Part shown: in pieces, positions 51,821-61,935 of the stretch
Layout: each line of letters opens with the position of its first letter
Numbering within the stretch: the stretch's first letter is position 1
From: Bacteroidota bacterium
GTDB taxonomy: Bacteria > Bacteroidota > Bacteroidia > Bacteroidales > F082
Reading direction: 5' to 3'
Assembly (NCBI GenBank): GCA_018816765.1
Contig: JAHIUX010000077.1
Coordinates: 1-64,000 of the forward strand
Length of the DNA: 64,000 nt
Program-made: the position numbers and the translations under genes
Notes under the pieces: generated by a model
Seen by the model: the letters and a program-made list of their open reading frames with translations, nothing else
Databases searched by the model: none
What the model was told of the DNA's origin: nothing

Positions 51821-54800
51821 TTATTTTGTTACCAAAACTTTTCGGGTTTCAACAACATCCTTGTTACGGAAGATCACGGTGTAAGTTCCCTGTGAAGGAT
51901 TGTTGAGCTGAATCACAACGCTTGAGGCACCTTTAACCCTGAAGTCTTTCACCTGATAAACAGGCATTCCAAGGTTATTATAGATGGCAATGTCGTATGA
52001 TTCTTCCAATTCACTGGTAATTGTAACGGTGAATCGACCGTCGTTCGGAACAGGATAGATCACGAATTTACCCTGGTTGTTTTCCTGCAGACCAGTGATC
52101 AGCACATACACATCTTCTGATGGTACTGAGCTGCAACCATTCAGTGTCACCACAACAGAGTAGTTACCTGTCATGTCGGCGGTGTAGGATTGGTCAGTGG
52201 CGCCATCGATGATCTCACCTTCGAAATACCATTGGTTTCCGGCAGGTGCATTGCTTGTCAGCACATAACCCTCGAGTGTAACAATGGGCTTAAGCGGGGT
52301 TTGATTTACCGTGACTGCGTACGCCGGTGACATGCCACCATCACCGCAACCATTGGATGCATAAACAGTGATTGGTCCTGATGCAGCATTGTTATCAAAG
52401 TTTACCAAAATGCTGTTGGTATTCAAGCCATCAACGATGGTTGCATCAGCAGGCACGGTCCAATGATACATTTCGGCATCTGCAATAGGTGACACACTGT
52501 AGGCAATATTCTGATCTCCTGTACATACAGAGCTTGTACCTGTTATGGCACCTGCGCCTGCCGGTTTGGGAAGAATATTCACGTCGAATGTAGCGTCCTG
52601 AGGAGCATTACAACCGGAACCATTGTAATAGTTAACCGATACAACCTGATCGTCGGTTCCAGTCCAATACACCAGGATCTGATAGGTTCCCTGTCCGGAA
52701 ACAATGGTACCACCCGAAGTAACATCCCATGAATAATTGCTGAAGCCTTCCTGTGTGGTATACACATGGTCTTCGGTGCTATTCTGGCAAACGATGTCAT
52801 TACCGACAATCGTCGGGCTTGGGAGAATGCTTACATTCACATTCAGCACGGTCGGGTTGAGGGCAGGGCATCCGGAAGCATTTGTAAATGTAGCGCTAAC
52901 GGTTTGGTTTCCAACAACATTCCATTTTACTGAAATCTGGCTGGTGCCTTGTCCCGAAAGGATCTGGCCACCTGCTGAAACTGTCCACAGATAACCTGAC
53001 ATTCCTGAAGCAGTGCTGTACGATTCGATGCTTGTAACGCAAACAACATCTTCGCCAGTAATTACAGGTACAGGTAGTGCATTGAGGGTCACTGCCAGGC
53101 TTGAAGAAACACCAGTGTTACAAACATTTGTACCTGACACAGTCACATTACCTGAAACTGCGGTGGCATCATAGTCAACAGTGATGCTGTTGGTATTGCT
53201 TCCGGCAACGATGGTACCACCAACAGGAACTGTCCATTGGTATCCGGTGGCATACATAATTGCGGGAACAGTATAAACATGTCCAGTAGTATTCTGACAT
53301 ATCGAAGCAGGACCAGTGATGGTTCCGGCCGGATCTGGTGTTGGGCAGACGGTGGTGAATGTTTGCTGTAAACCATAGGTTGTACCAGCTGTATTCACTG
53401 CCACGGCGCGATAGTAATAGGTGGTGTTCCACATCAATCCACTCAGGTCGCCATACACCGCGGTGTTTACGTTGCCTGTAACTGTCAGTGGCACACCGGC
53501 AATGACATTGCCATAAGCAGCTGTTGGTCCCCATTCAAATGAGGTTGTGGCGTTCTGGTTATTGGCATTTACTGTACTGTTGAGTCGAGCAGTAGCGACA
53601 CCAAGGTTGCTTGCTGCATTGGTAGTAACCGTTGGAGGTGCTGCACCAGTTGTAAACACCTGGTTCAGGCCATAGGTTGTACCCTGTCCGTTGGTTGCCA
53701 CAACACGGTAGTTATAGGTTGAGTTGATACCCAAACCAATGAGGTCGGCACTCACTGCTACGTCAGTTCCTCCACCTATTGGGCTTTGGGTTGCAGCAAT
53801 GGTATTGCCGTAAGCAATCGTTGGTCCCCATTCAAAGGTCACTGTGGTACTGCTGCAACCTGCATTAACTGTTCCCTTGAGGGTTGCGGTTGTATTGCCA
53901 ATCGGATGCGGAGGCAGGGTTGTAGCTGTCGGAGCCAGCAAAGCGCCGGTTGTAAAGGTCATGTTTGCACCATAAGAGGTAACACCACCTGATGTAACCA
54001 CCCTAATCCTGTAATTATAGGTAGTTGATGGCGTTAATCCAACCAGCGATGTCATGACATTGGTGAGTGTGCTTCCACTTACCGAAGCCGGTGTACCGGC
54101 AACTGAGGTTCCGTAAGCTGTAGTTTCACCATAATCAAAGAAGGTGTTCACTGTCAAACCGTTTGCATTTACAGTTCCATTCAGTTGCACTTCCTGACAA
54201 ACCTGGTTGCTCACTGCCGTAGTTGCAATGGTCGGATTTGTACCGAATTCCAAGGCACCGATATCAGGTGGATTGGTGCGGGCTACATCGGCATAGTCGC
54301 GTTTAACATCCGAAAGGTATGTTCCGAAGTTATCAATTGCAGTATTTGTTGGCATGAGGTCGGTGCCCGATGTAAACATTGGGTCGGTGGCAATGGAGTT
54401 CAGGTCCTGTCCGGTAGCCGCACTCCATGCTGCCAGTGTGGTCACATCAGCTCCCTGATAGCCTAACACACCTTGTGTGCCTGAGGCATAATAGTCATTG
54501 TAATTGATGGTCGAGAATACTGTGTTCGTACCACCATTATAGATGGCATAGGCTTTACCCGTGGCAGAAACTGTATTCACAATTGAGTTTGAGAAGAAGT
54601 TATCGCGAACATCAAAGTTGGCTGTAGCCGGAACATACAATGCTGCGCATACAGTTGCACCATTATATGAAGATGTACCAAACAGGTTTACACTGTTGTG
54701 GTAAATCTTTACGCCGGTTGTTGTACCTAATACACGGATACCTACGATGGCATCAGATGTAATGGCACTCCAACCGTCACCCCTCAGGTCAGTAATGATG

Positions 54801-57800
54801 TTATTGGCTACCAACAGGTTGCTTCCAACATATCCCGTATTGATGTCAATACCTTTACCACCGTAACCACCGGTTCCTGTATAGATCATCTTGGTAATAT
54901 TGTTACCGGTGATGTTTGTGTTAATGGTATTTGTGGAAACATTAATGGCTTTTGGGTTATTGCCGGTGCTGAAATTCTTGAAAATGTTCTCGGAGAGGGT
55001 CAAACCATCTACATAGGTTGTTGTTATCCCAATATTTCCCAATGACAGCAAATCATTGTCGCTACCAAAAATATTTTTGGTTACGAGACAGTTGTTTGTG
55101 CTGTTTCCAAGAACGCCGACAAACTGGATACCCACGTAGGCATTGAGCAATTCGTTGTTCTGGATGGTGGTATTGTGGTATCCGCCACCGGCATAGTTAA
55201 GGATAATGGCCCAGTTGGTGGCTGTTTTGCCTCCCAGTTTCACCACGCAGTTTTTAATTGTGTTGTTCTGAGCACCCTGGACACCATTGTGGAAAATTCC
55301 GATACCATAGCAGCTTGCTGCGGTGTTGGTGTTTTCGATGGTCAGGTTGCGGTCGGTACCGCCTGAGTTTGAACCGTCAAAGATGATGTATTCAGCACCC
55401 ATCAGCACAAACACGCCATTGGCATGGAATCCGGAAACCGATGAAGTTACGCCGGCTTTGGGCTTAAAGGTAACGGTTTTGGTAGCGCTAACACCCGCAG
55501 GTTTGTTAATGATCAATGGCAAGGTTTCAGCGGTGTAAGAAGCATCCCAAAGTTCAAAGGTTACCGGAGCAACAACTTCTTTCAGATTAAGGTCAGCAAC
55601 TGCGGCAGTGATGGTTGGATAAACCTGGCCAACACCAACCGGATATACACCTGACAAGGACCCTACTATAATATAAGAATAAGGTGTTGTCGGTGGCGTT
55701 CCGGCTGCTGGAGGATTGATGGTATATCCTGACGCTCCGCCTGATGGATTTGCGCCCACATTAGGTGTTGTAGCAATATCCTGTGCAACAATATAGTATG
55801 AAACAACATCACCGAGAACAGCACCAGCGCCAAAGGTAAACGTATACTGGCTGCCGCTAACCCATGTTGCTGTTACACCGGTATATGCACCAGCGTTAAT
55901 TCTCCAGTACAATACAGGAAGTCCTGCACCTGCAGTAGGCACACCGGTAGCATCGGTGATTGTTGTTGTCAAAGTCCTGGCGCCAAGTCCTGCAGTGTTT
56001 GCCAGGGCGCTAAAGCTTATGGTTGGAGGGGTCAGATCGAGCAAAACTCCGGCAAATTCATCAGCACCCATATCAGGAGCTGTGGCTGGTGAAGAAACAT
56101 TGTTCGGGTAACCTGGATTTGGATAACGTGCATTGTTGTCAATATCGTCGATAATGGCAAGTGGAGCGCTGATTACAGCACCACCGCTTTCAACCTGGCA
56201 GGCAACAGCGCCTTGTATATGGAGGTTGTAAGGTGTAGTGGCAATATTTACAAATGGTGGAAGCTCAGTAACAGAAGCTGCATCACGGGGAGAAACCCGC
56301 GATTTGTACAAGGCTATGGTCTGATCAAAGTTGGTTCCATCATAATAAATCAACCTGTTGGCTCCGGGTGTTCCGGCATAAAAGTCGTTGTTATTGGAGT
56401 TAGCCGAATAAGAAGTCAGGGTTGTAGACGACCTGCGGTAAGCTACTGTATATCCGGTTGCACCGTTGGGGGTTGAGTTGTTAATAAAAATGTTATTCCT
56501 CATATCAACAGTCGGTGTTGATGAGGCATACATGGCTGATGAGCCAAATAAAGCGCCTGAACTAACGCCATTCAGGTATACCGTGTTGTAGTACACATTT
56601 GATGTAGTACCACCTGTAATATAAATCCCATTCAGTGGATTGGCTGCATTCGCTGCAGTTGCCCTCAGGTCGGATATCATATTGTTATAGGTGGTAGTTG
56701 TCGTTCCGCTCGAAATATAAATACCTGCAACAACAGGGTTAGTACTTGCCGAGGATAGGTTGTAAATGGTGTTTTTGTAAATGAGATTGGTCGTACCACC
56801 ACTTAACCATATTCCATAGGCATAACCTGCTGTACCACCAGTTGTTCCGATACTATTCAGGGCAAAAACGACGTTATTGGAAACTTCAATGTTTCCGGTA
56901 GTGAAGTAGTACCCAACAAATGAACCACCACCTGCCCCGCCGGCAGTAGTAGAAAAATTATATACCTGGTTGTTTTGGATTGTTTTTGTACCTGATACTC
57001 CATACTCCCTGATTCCCATGAGGGTACCCGTTGTTGGAGTGCTTAGGTTGCGAACAATATTGTTGGTAAGTGTCACATTTACCGAAGAGGACAGTCCATA
57101 AAAACCGTAAATACTTCCTGTTGAAGTAATTAATGACCAATTGATGTTTTCAACCGTATTGCCATTCACGGTGAGGTTAGTAGGACTGGTTGTTTTCAGG
57201 GCGTAAATGGTACCACTTGCGCCTGTTTTGGTCACATTGCTCAGGCTATTGTTGCTTACTGAGGCGGTGACGGCACTACCTGTTTCTATTAAGTACAATG
57301 TACCTGTTCCTGCAATATTGAAATTGTTGATCACATTGTTGGTCACATTCAATGTTGCTGCTGTGGAAGAGTTATAAATGCCATAAACCGTACCAGAAGT
57401 AGCGGTGCTATAGCTGAAATTCTGCAAGGTGTTGTTGTTGATGTTAATGGTATTGCCAGCAGCTGTTGAACCGATGGCATTTTCAATACCAGACACCTGG
57501 CTTGTTGTGGCACCACTCTGCAAAGTGATGGTATTGTTGTTGATGTTTGCACTGGCACTTACACCTGCCTGTGCATAGATTCCACGTAAGGTACTCACGT
57601 GGTTAACACCCGAGCCATTGTTGTTGTTGACGGTATTAAAGGAAATGTTCACCCCCCATTGTTGATTGGCACGGATACCAGCTGAAGGGTTTGTTGCCGC
57701 TGCGGCACCACCATAATTGATAATGGTATTTCCATTGGCAAGGATTGAACCTCCGATGTCGTTACCGGTATCACCCAGGGTAAATGGGGTAGCTGCAGCA

Positions 57801-58486
57801 TATCCGCTGAGCGCAATCCCGTAGTTCACGTTCTGGATGGTATTGGTGTAGAACTTATTGTTTGAGTTGGTACCCAAAGCGTCTGTCGGCGTGATTGCTG
57901 TGGTTGCAAGCAACTGCGTTGCATTTATCACAAGAATACCCACTGAGCCCTCAACCATCGGACTTGTACCGGAAGCATTGTTGATTCTGTTCAGGGTAAT
58001 CACACAGTTCTTTATGGTAACACTCTGGCAACCATCAATTGCACTGGCTTTAAACAAGCCGTAGCCATATTCCATGGTTGCCGGATTTGCAGCATTAAGG
58101 TCGACCAGGTCGATTCCATTGATGGTAACATAATCACTACCAACGATAGCCCACATCCCATCGGGGACTGCACTTGAGGGCGTACCAGTACCGGTAGCAT
58201 AAGCGGTGATGAGTGGATTTGCACCGGCACCACTTTTTTGAAAGGTGATGGGGTTTGCCAGTGTACCTGTGGCAGTAAGGTCGATTCTGCCCGCAAGGAT
58301 TTCAGTGTAGCCGGCGGCCACATTAAAAGTAACACCACCGGCACCGACGCCTGCCGCATTTAAAGCGGTGACGGCAGCACTGATAGAAGCATAGTCGCCC
58401 GGAATGGTTTTGGTTCCGGAAAGCTGTGCCCATGAACCCTGTACCCAAAGGAACAGAGCCATTAAAAAGAGTAGCGCTTTTTTCAT
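51821..58486 (-). CDS. Giant double beta-helix, Fn3-like and PKD-like repeat protein with T9SS type A sorting domain
   Basis: A 2221-residue exported protein: signal peptide MKKALLFLMALFLWVQGSWAQ. Residues about 22-850 are a Ser/Thr/Asn-rich right-handed parallel beta-helix (repeating NNNTI, NNVI, YNNMIS rungs). An Ig-like insert (TPPTISFSALANTAGLG) is near 855-960. A second beta-helix spans about 970-1400. Three Fn3-like modules follow at 1415-1715 (LNGTVNANGLT, LKGTVNAGCSS, LNSTVNANNQN), then four PKD-like modules to about 2069 (ITGPASICQNTT, ITGEDVVC, IVGNDIVCQNST, ITGTSSVCTGD). The end YPVPNDGRFTVTITSE is a type A sorting domain. It is likely a long surface fibre with polysaccharide-binding or adhesive potential; no catalytic residues are visible. 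Confidence 0.9.
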   Translation of the reverse strand: MKKALLFLMALFLWVQGSWAQLSGTKTIPGDYASISAAVTALNAAGVGAGGVTFNVAAGYTEILAGRIDLTATGTLANPITFQKSGAGANPLITAYATGTGTPSSAVPDGMWAIVGSDYVTINGIDLVDLNAANPATMEYGYGLFKASAIDGCQSVTIKNCVITLNRINNASGTSPMVEGSVGILVINATQLLATTAITPTDALGTNSNNKFYTNTIQNVNYGIALSGYAAATPFTLGDTGNDIGGSILANGNTIINYGGAAAATNPSAGIRANQQWGVNISFNTVNNNNGSGVNHVSTLRGIYAQAGVSASANINNNTITLQSGATTSQVSGIENAIGSTAAGNTININNNTLQNFSYSTATSGTVYGIYNSSTAATLNVTNNVINNFNIAGTGTLYLIETGSAVTASVSNNSLSNVTKTGASGTIYALKTTSPTNLTVNGNTVENINWSLITSTGSIYGFYGLSSSVNVTLTNNIVRNLSTPTTGTLMGIREYGVSGTKTIQNNQVYNFSTTAGGAGGGSFVGYYFTTGNIEVSNNVVFALNSIGTTGGTAGYAYGIWLSGGTTNLIYKNTIYNLSSASTNPVVAGIYISSGTTTTTYNNMISDLRATAANAANPLNGIYITGGTTSNVYYNTVYLNGVSSGALFGSSAMYASSTPTVDMRNNIFINNSTPNGATGYTVAYRRSSTTLTSYSANSNNNDFYAGTPGANRLIYYDGTNFDQTIALYKSRVSPRDAASVTELPPFVNIATTPYNLHIQGAVACQVESGGAVISAPLAIIDDIDNNARYPNPGYPNNVSSPATAPDMGADEFAGVLLDLTPPTISFSALANTAGLGARTLTTTITDATGVPTAGAGLPVLYWRINAGAYTGVTATWVSGSQYTFTFGAGAVLGDVVSYYIVAQDIATTPNVGANPSGGASGYTINPPAAGTPPTTPYSYIIVGSLSGVYPVGVGQVYPTITAAVADLNLKEVVAPVTFELWDASYTAETLPLIINKPAGVSATKTVTFKPKAGVTSSVSGFHANGVFVLMGAEYIIFDGSNSGGTDRNLTIENTNTAASCYGIGIFHNGVQGAQNNTIKNCVVKLGGKTATNWAIILNYAGGGYHNTTIQNNELLNAYVGIQFVGVLGNSTNNCLVTKNIFGSDNDLLSLGNIGITTTYVDGLTLSENIFKNFSTGNNPKAINVSTNTINTNITGNNITKMIYTGTGGYGGKGIDINTGYVGSNLLVANNIITDLRGDGWSAITSDAIVGIRVLGTTTGVKIYHNSVNLFGTSSYNGATVCAALYVPATANFDVRDNFFSNSIVNTVSATGKAYAIYNGGTNTVFSTINYNDYYASGTQGVLGYQGADVTTLAAWSAATGQDLNSIATDPMFTSGTDLMPTNTAIDNFGTYLSDVKRDYADVARTNPPDIGALEFGTNPTIATTAVSNQVCQEVQLNGTVNANGLTVNTFFDYGETTAYGTSVAGTPASVSGSTLTNVMTSLVGLTPSTTYNYRIRVVTSGGVTSYGANMTFTTGALLAPTATTLPPHPIGNTTATLKGTVNAGCSSTTVTFEWGPTIAYGNTIAATQSPIGGGTDVAVSADLIGLGINSTYNYRVVATNGQGTTYGLNQVFTTGAAPPTVTTNAASNLGVATARLNSTVNANNQNATTSFEWGPTAAYGNVIAGVPLTVTGNVNTAVYGDLSGLMWNTTYYYRAVAVNTAGTTYGLQQTFTTVCPTPDPAGTITGPASICQNTTGHVYTVPAIMYATGYQWTVPVGGTIVAGSNTNSITVDYDATAVSGNVTVSGTNVCNTGVSSSLAVTLNALPVPVITGEDVVCVTSIESYSTASGMSGYLWTVSAGGQILSGQGTSQISVKWNVVGNQTVSATFTNASGCPALNPTVLNVNVSILPSPTIVGNDIVCQNSTEDHVYTTQEGFSNYSWDVTSGGTIVSGQGTYQILVYWTGTDDQVVSVNYYNGSGCNAPQDATFDVNILPKPAGAGAITGTSSVCTGDQNIAYSVSPIADAEMYHWTVPADATIVDGLNTNSILVNFDNNAASGPITVYASNGCGDGGMSPAYAVTVNQTPLKPIVTLEGYVLTSNAPAGNQWYFEGEIIDGATDQSYTADMTGNYSVVVTLNGCSSVPSEDVYVLITGLQENNQGKFVIYPVPNDGRFTVTITSELEESYDIAIYNNLGMPVYQVKDFRVKGASSVVIQLNNPSQGTYTVIFRNKDVVETRKVLVTK
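52280..54240 (-). repeat. Tandem Fn3-like (three) and PKD-like (four) module array
   Basis: Protein modules encoded in tandem: three of about 100 residues each ending in YGxNxxFTT-type strands (53340-54240), then four of about 88 residues each starting ITG/IVG and containing a Cys and a YxW core (52280-53340). This is protein-level repetition, not CRISPR or simple DNA repeat. Confidence 0.8.
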
Positions 58487-59065
58487 GATGATTGAATTTA
58501 GTGAGTGATTATTTGATGATTTACGACATCCTGGAGTTTGGTTGACAACTCTTGTTTTTCTTCCTTGGTTTTAACTAGTCCTAAAGGTTAATTATATACA
58601 AATAGCATACCATCATTTCATTGCTAATTAATTGTATTTGAATTGTGTTATATTTTCAAAACACATGGACATTAACTATCGCAATTCTCCTTAAGCTGAG
58701 CAATTATAATTAGTTTTCAAAATGAAATTTAATTGGTTTATTACGCTGTTTATCTGATTGTTACATATGTTAATGAACGGTAGCAGCTCTGTAGCAACAT
58801 CCTTCCTTTCAAACACCAGTGAGGCCGGGCCGTTTAGTTATCTCAGGGAACGTGATTGTGGTGGCTTTAACGTACAATTTTACATTCATTTAGGCTATCC
58901 CATACCATCAGGTTCAGGCATTTTGGTCCTGATTTCAAAATCAAAACCTATTTTAATTTTTGTAGAAGTGTTGATTTATAAATTAACTTTTGTAAATTGC
59001 TGTGGTTTTCAGACCGATTAGCGGTTATTGAATACGATATCTGGTTGATATTCAAATGGACTAAA
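58487..59065. other. A/T-rich divergent intergenic region (579 bp)
   Basis: It separates the giant T9SS gene (minus) from the AraC-type regulator (plus). No supported gene: an 87-codon frame at 58758-59021 lacks coding character. On the plus strand TAACTTTTG (58984-58992) is one base longer than a -7 box and could serve the regulator. No dyad convincing enough for an operator was found, although the length and divergent layout would fit regulation from here. Confidence 0.5.
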
Positions 59066-60328
59066 ATGGAACTTCTCGAAAATATCATGGTTACTGTAGG
59101 GGTAAGTGTCAGCCTGCTTATGGCAACCATGGCTTACCTTGTGCATGTGCATACCGGCGACATTTCACGCAAACACCTGTCCGTTTTTCTTGTAATTACT
59201 GCCCTTTTTATCCTCAGTTTCGGCCCCGACAGCCTGCGTTTCAATGCCGTGTTTATCTATTTCAGGGCTGTGTTATTCCTGCTGCTGCTGCCCACACTGT
59301 ACATTTACGTGAAGTCAGTGCTTACCCTGGGCAAGTTTAGCACCCCTGTATCAATCAAACACTATTTGCCTGCCATAATCATTGGAACAACACTGGGCTT
59401 GTCCATCTTCTTTTCCTGGCTTAAGCAGGCTGAAGCCAATATGCTGCTGGATAATGAAGCCGATATCAGAAACTATCATCACCTGATCGTTTACGGCAAT
59501 TTGCTCATTACTGTTACCGTCTTCCTGCAGTTATTCGTTTATGCCTTTACCATTTACAACACCTTCCCGTCCTACATCTCACGGTTAAGGGAGTACTATT
59601 CAAGCATAGCGCCTTTCAAACCCAGGTGGGTATTCTGGGTGGTTGCCGGTTTCATTGCCATGTATGTGATTTCTGATATAGCCATGGTCCTTTCGGTGAT
59701 CGGCTATGATTTTTACCATGCTGCGTTCATTCTCCTCTTGATCGGACTGGTGCTTTCAGCAGCATATTATGGTATCATTATGGCTCCGCTCTTATCCTAC
59801 AACACCCATGGGGATTTGGTTTACACTGCCCTGTTTCACAACATTAACTCAGTACCTGAGCCAAAAGCAAAACTGCCGGAATGTACTCCTGCTCCGAAAA
59901 AGAAGGATTCTAAGCCATTGATTGCCAAGCTTGAACTGCTAATGGAACAAAATAAACTATACCTCAATCAGGAAATTACCTTATATGACCTGGCAACATT
60001 GTTAGGCACCAACACCAATTACCTGTCGCGGGCAATCAATGAAACATACAGCATTAATTTCAACCGATACATCAATAGCCTGCGTGTTGAGAAGGTTATC
60101 GAGCTCATGAAAGAAAACCAAAAGGTACAGTATTCGCTCTGGGGTTTGGGACAACAAGCCGGTTTCTATTCCAAATCGGCCTTCATTATCGCCTTTAAAC
60201 GCATCACCGGGCTCACACCCAACGAATATGCCAACCAGCTTGGGCAGTATAACCCTGCCTTTACTGAAGATCTGGGCGATGTCAGCATCGAAGATGAATT
60301 GCACCATACCTCTGACACAGAAGCCTGA
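59066..60328 (+). CDS. Seven-TM AraC-family transcriptional regulator
   Basis: With the start at 59066 (MELLENIMVTVG) the protein has 420 residues; an in-frame ATG at 58997 adds 23 residues with no support. Residues about 5-240 contain seven TM segments (for example VTVGVSVSLLMATMAYLVHV, AIIIGTTLGLSIFFSWL, WVFWVVAGFIAMYVISD). After a Pro/Lys linker, residues about 300-395 form an AraC double HTH (YDLATLLGTNTNYLSRAINE and QQAGFYSKSAFIIAFKRITG, then LTPNEYANQ). A membrane sensor directly fused to a DNA-binding domain would signal without a phosphorelay. It is divergent from the giant T9SS gene, a plausible target. Ligand unknown. Confidence 0.9.
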   Translation: MELLENIMVTVGVSVSLLMATMAYLVHVHTGDISRKHLSVFLVITALFILSFGPDSLRFNAVFIYFRAVLFLLLLPTLYIYVKSVLTLGKFSTPVSIKHYLPAIIIGTTLGLSIFFSWLKQAEANMLLDNEADIRNYHHLIVYGNLLITVTVFLQLFVYAFTIYNTFPSYISRLREYYSSIAPFKPRWVFWVVAGFIAMYVISDIAMVLSVIGYDFYHAAFILLLIGLVLSAAYYGIIMAPLLSYNTHGDLVYTALFHNINSVPEPKAKLPECTPAPKKKDSKPLIAKLELLMEQNKLYLNQEITLYDLATLLGTNTNYLSRAINETYSINFNRYINSLRVEKVIELMKENQKVQYSLWGLGQQAGFYSKSAFIIAFKRITGLTPNEYANQLGQYNPAFTEDLGDVSIEDELHHTSDTEA

Positions 60329-60444
60329 AGCTCGATTTCGCCAATTACGCATCGTAACTTTCAGTATCCACTATAAAGCCATGTTCGTTTTACTTTTTCA
60401 TCTTTTCATCCAAAAGCACGTTCTTTGCAGTGAATTTGAATAGT

Positions 60445-61818
60445 ATGTCTGCCCATCCGATGCGTTTTTTGTTTTTTATTGCTTTGATGGTTTCGCTCAG
60501 CTGCAACAGCCTTCGGGCCCAATCATTCATCTCAGGGACCTTAAGGGGTTACTCAAACAACACCCTTAGCCTTTCGCTGATACGGGGCGACGTGCATAAG
60601 CCACTCGATTCCCTGATGACTGATGCCGAGGGAGGTTTTACCTTTCAGATGCCAAAAACAGCCATTCAGGGCATGTATGTATTGAAAACACATGACGGCC
60701 AATCGCTGAAACTGATTTACCTCGGACAGGCTGTGAGGCTGATCAGCAATGGCCTGGGCGAAAAGGATCAGGTGGAATTCCTCCAGTCGCCGGATAACAC
60801 CCTTTGGCACAACTACCTGACCCTCGACTATCAAGTAACCTACCAGCAGGAACTGCTGAAACCAATCTTAAATGATTACCCGAACGAGACTGAATTCTAT
60901 GGTCAGGCAACAGCTGAATACAAGCGATTACAACTGACCTTGCGGGCTGCAGCGGAAAAGATGATGGCAGATAATCCCAATTTATGGGCATCAAGGCTTA
61001 TCCGCACCGACCTCACTCCGTCACTTGACCTGAGCAAATCGTTCGAAGAGCAACGTGAAGAGGTTAAAAAACAGTTTTTCAGCTCGACCGATTTCAGTGA
61101 TACAACATTAATTTACACCGATGTACTCAATCGCAAGCTGATCGAGTACATCGCTTTGTACCAGCGACCAGGCATGAACATGGCCGAAACACAACTGGCC
61201 TTCATCAGGGCCCTCGATGTGATTACACGGGAAGCGGCTGTGGATAACCGGATGTATTCCTTTGTGATAGAATACCTGCTGCGTGGCTTCTCGAAAATGG
61301 GACTCAACGCCGTTACTGATTTTCTTGGAAACCTGCCACATTTCGACCGTTCGTGCATGGAGCCGGAGGTGGCCCGGCAGTTTGAGCAGGCAATTTTGCC
61401 GTATCAGAAAGTGGTGACCGGTGTTGTTGCGCCCCAGATAAACGCGAAAGACATCTTTGGAAAACCGTTTAACCTGAACCGGCTTGAAAGTGAGCGGACC
61501 CTGATTTTATTCTGGTCCACCTCCTGCCCGCATTGCCTTGAGCTCTTGCCTCTGCTGAAAGATTTCGCTGATCAACACAAACTCAAAGTTGTTTCAATTA
61601 TACTGAGCCCCGATGATGCAGTACTTCATTCTATTATTGACACCTACAAGCTCGACTGGGTACATATCAGGGCAGACCAGGAATGGGAAAGCCAGCTCGT
61701 AGCCGATTACGTCATTTATGCTACCCCCACCATGTTTTTGCTTGGTCCTGACAAGAAAATTTTGTGTAAACCCATCAATTTCACCGAACTGAAGGATTGC
61801 TTGCTTCAGGAGCACTGA
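60445..61818 (+). CDS. TlpA-like thioredoxin with N-terminal DUF4369-like domain
   Basis: The start at 60445 or 60460 (MRFLFFIALMVSLSC) is preferred over GTG 60430; the hydrophobic n-segment ends SCNSLRAQ, either a lipobox at SLSC or a signal peptidase I site at RAQ. Residues about 25-110 match the DUF4369 pattern (ISGTLRGYSNNTLSLSLIRGD), a helical middle follows, and residues about 320-457 form a TlpA-like thioredoxin (LILFWSTSCPHCLELLPLL with CPHC, then YATPTMFLLGPDKKI with cis-Pro). It is probably a periplasmic thiol-disulfide reductase, for example for cytochrome c maturation. A degenerate -7 box GTTCTTTG (60420-60427) followed by CAG precedes it. Confidence 0.85.
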   Translation: MSAHPMRFLFFIALMVSLSCNSLRAQSFISGTLRGYSNNTLSLSLIRGDVHKPLDSLMTDAEGGFTFQMPKTAIQGMYVLKTHDGQSLKLIYLGQAVRLISNGLGEKDQVEFLQSPDNTLWHNYLTLDYQVTYQQELLKPILNDYPNETEFYGQATAEYKRLQLTLRAAAEKMMADNPNLWASRLIRTDLTPSLDLSKSFEEQREEVKKQFFSSTDFSDTTLIYTDVLNRKLIEYIALYQRPGMNMAETQLAFIRALDVITREAAVDNRMYSFVIEYLLRGFSKMGLNAVTDFLGNLPHFDRSCMEPEVARQFEQAILPYQKVVTGVVAPQINAKDIFGKPFNLNRLESERTLILFWSTSCPHCLELLPLLKDFADQHKLKVVSIILSPDDAVLHSIIDTYKLDWVHIRADQEWESQLVADYVIYATPTMFLLGPDKKILCKPINFTELKDCLLQEH

Positions 61819-61935
61819 TGACCGGGGCAACCACATCAATGAAGCCGTATGCACCAATCGGCTGCGCTTAAAATTCATTCGGCTCATGAAACAATACCGC
61901 AGCAGAATTGTTGATAAGGTGTTAATCGCCATGCA

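Noticed and set aside
51821-58486. Highly repetitive DNA that could suggest a CRISPR array or simple repeats
   Set aside because: The frame is open for 2221 codons and the repeats are beta-helix, Fn3-like and PKD-like protein modules of 80-100 residues with diverged DNA, not short identical repeats with spacers.
58758-59021. 87-codon plus-strand frame in the intergenic region before the AraC regulator
   Set aside because: No recognised domain, no promoter in good position, A/T-rich composition like the rest of the gap, and overlap with the regulator's possible 5' region.
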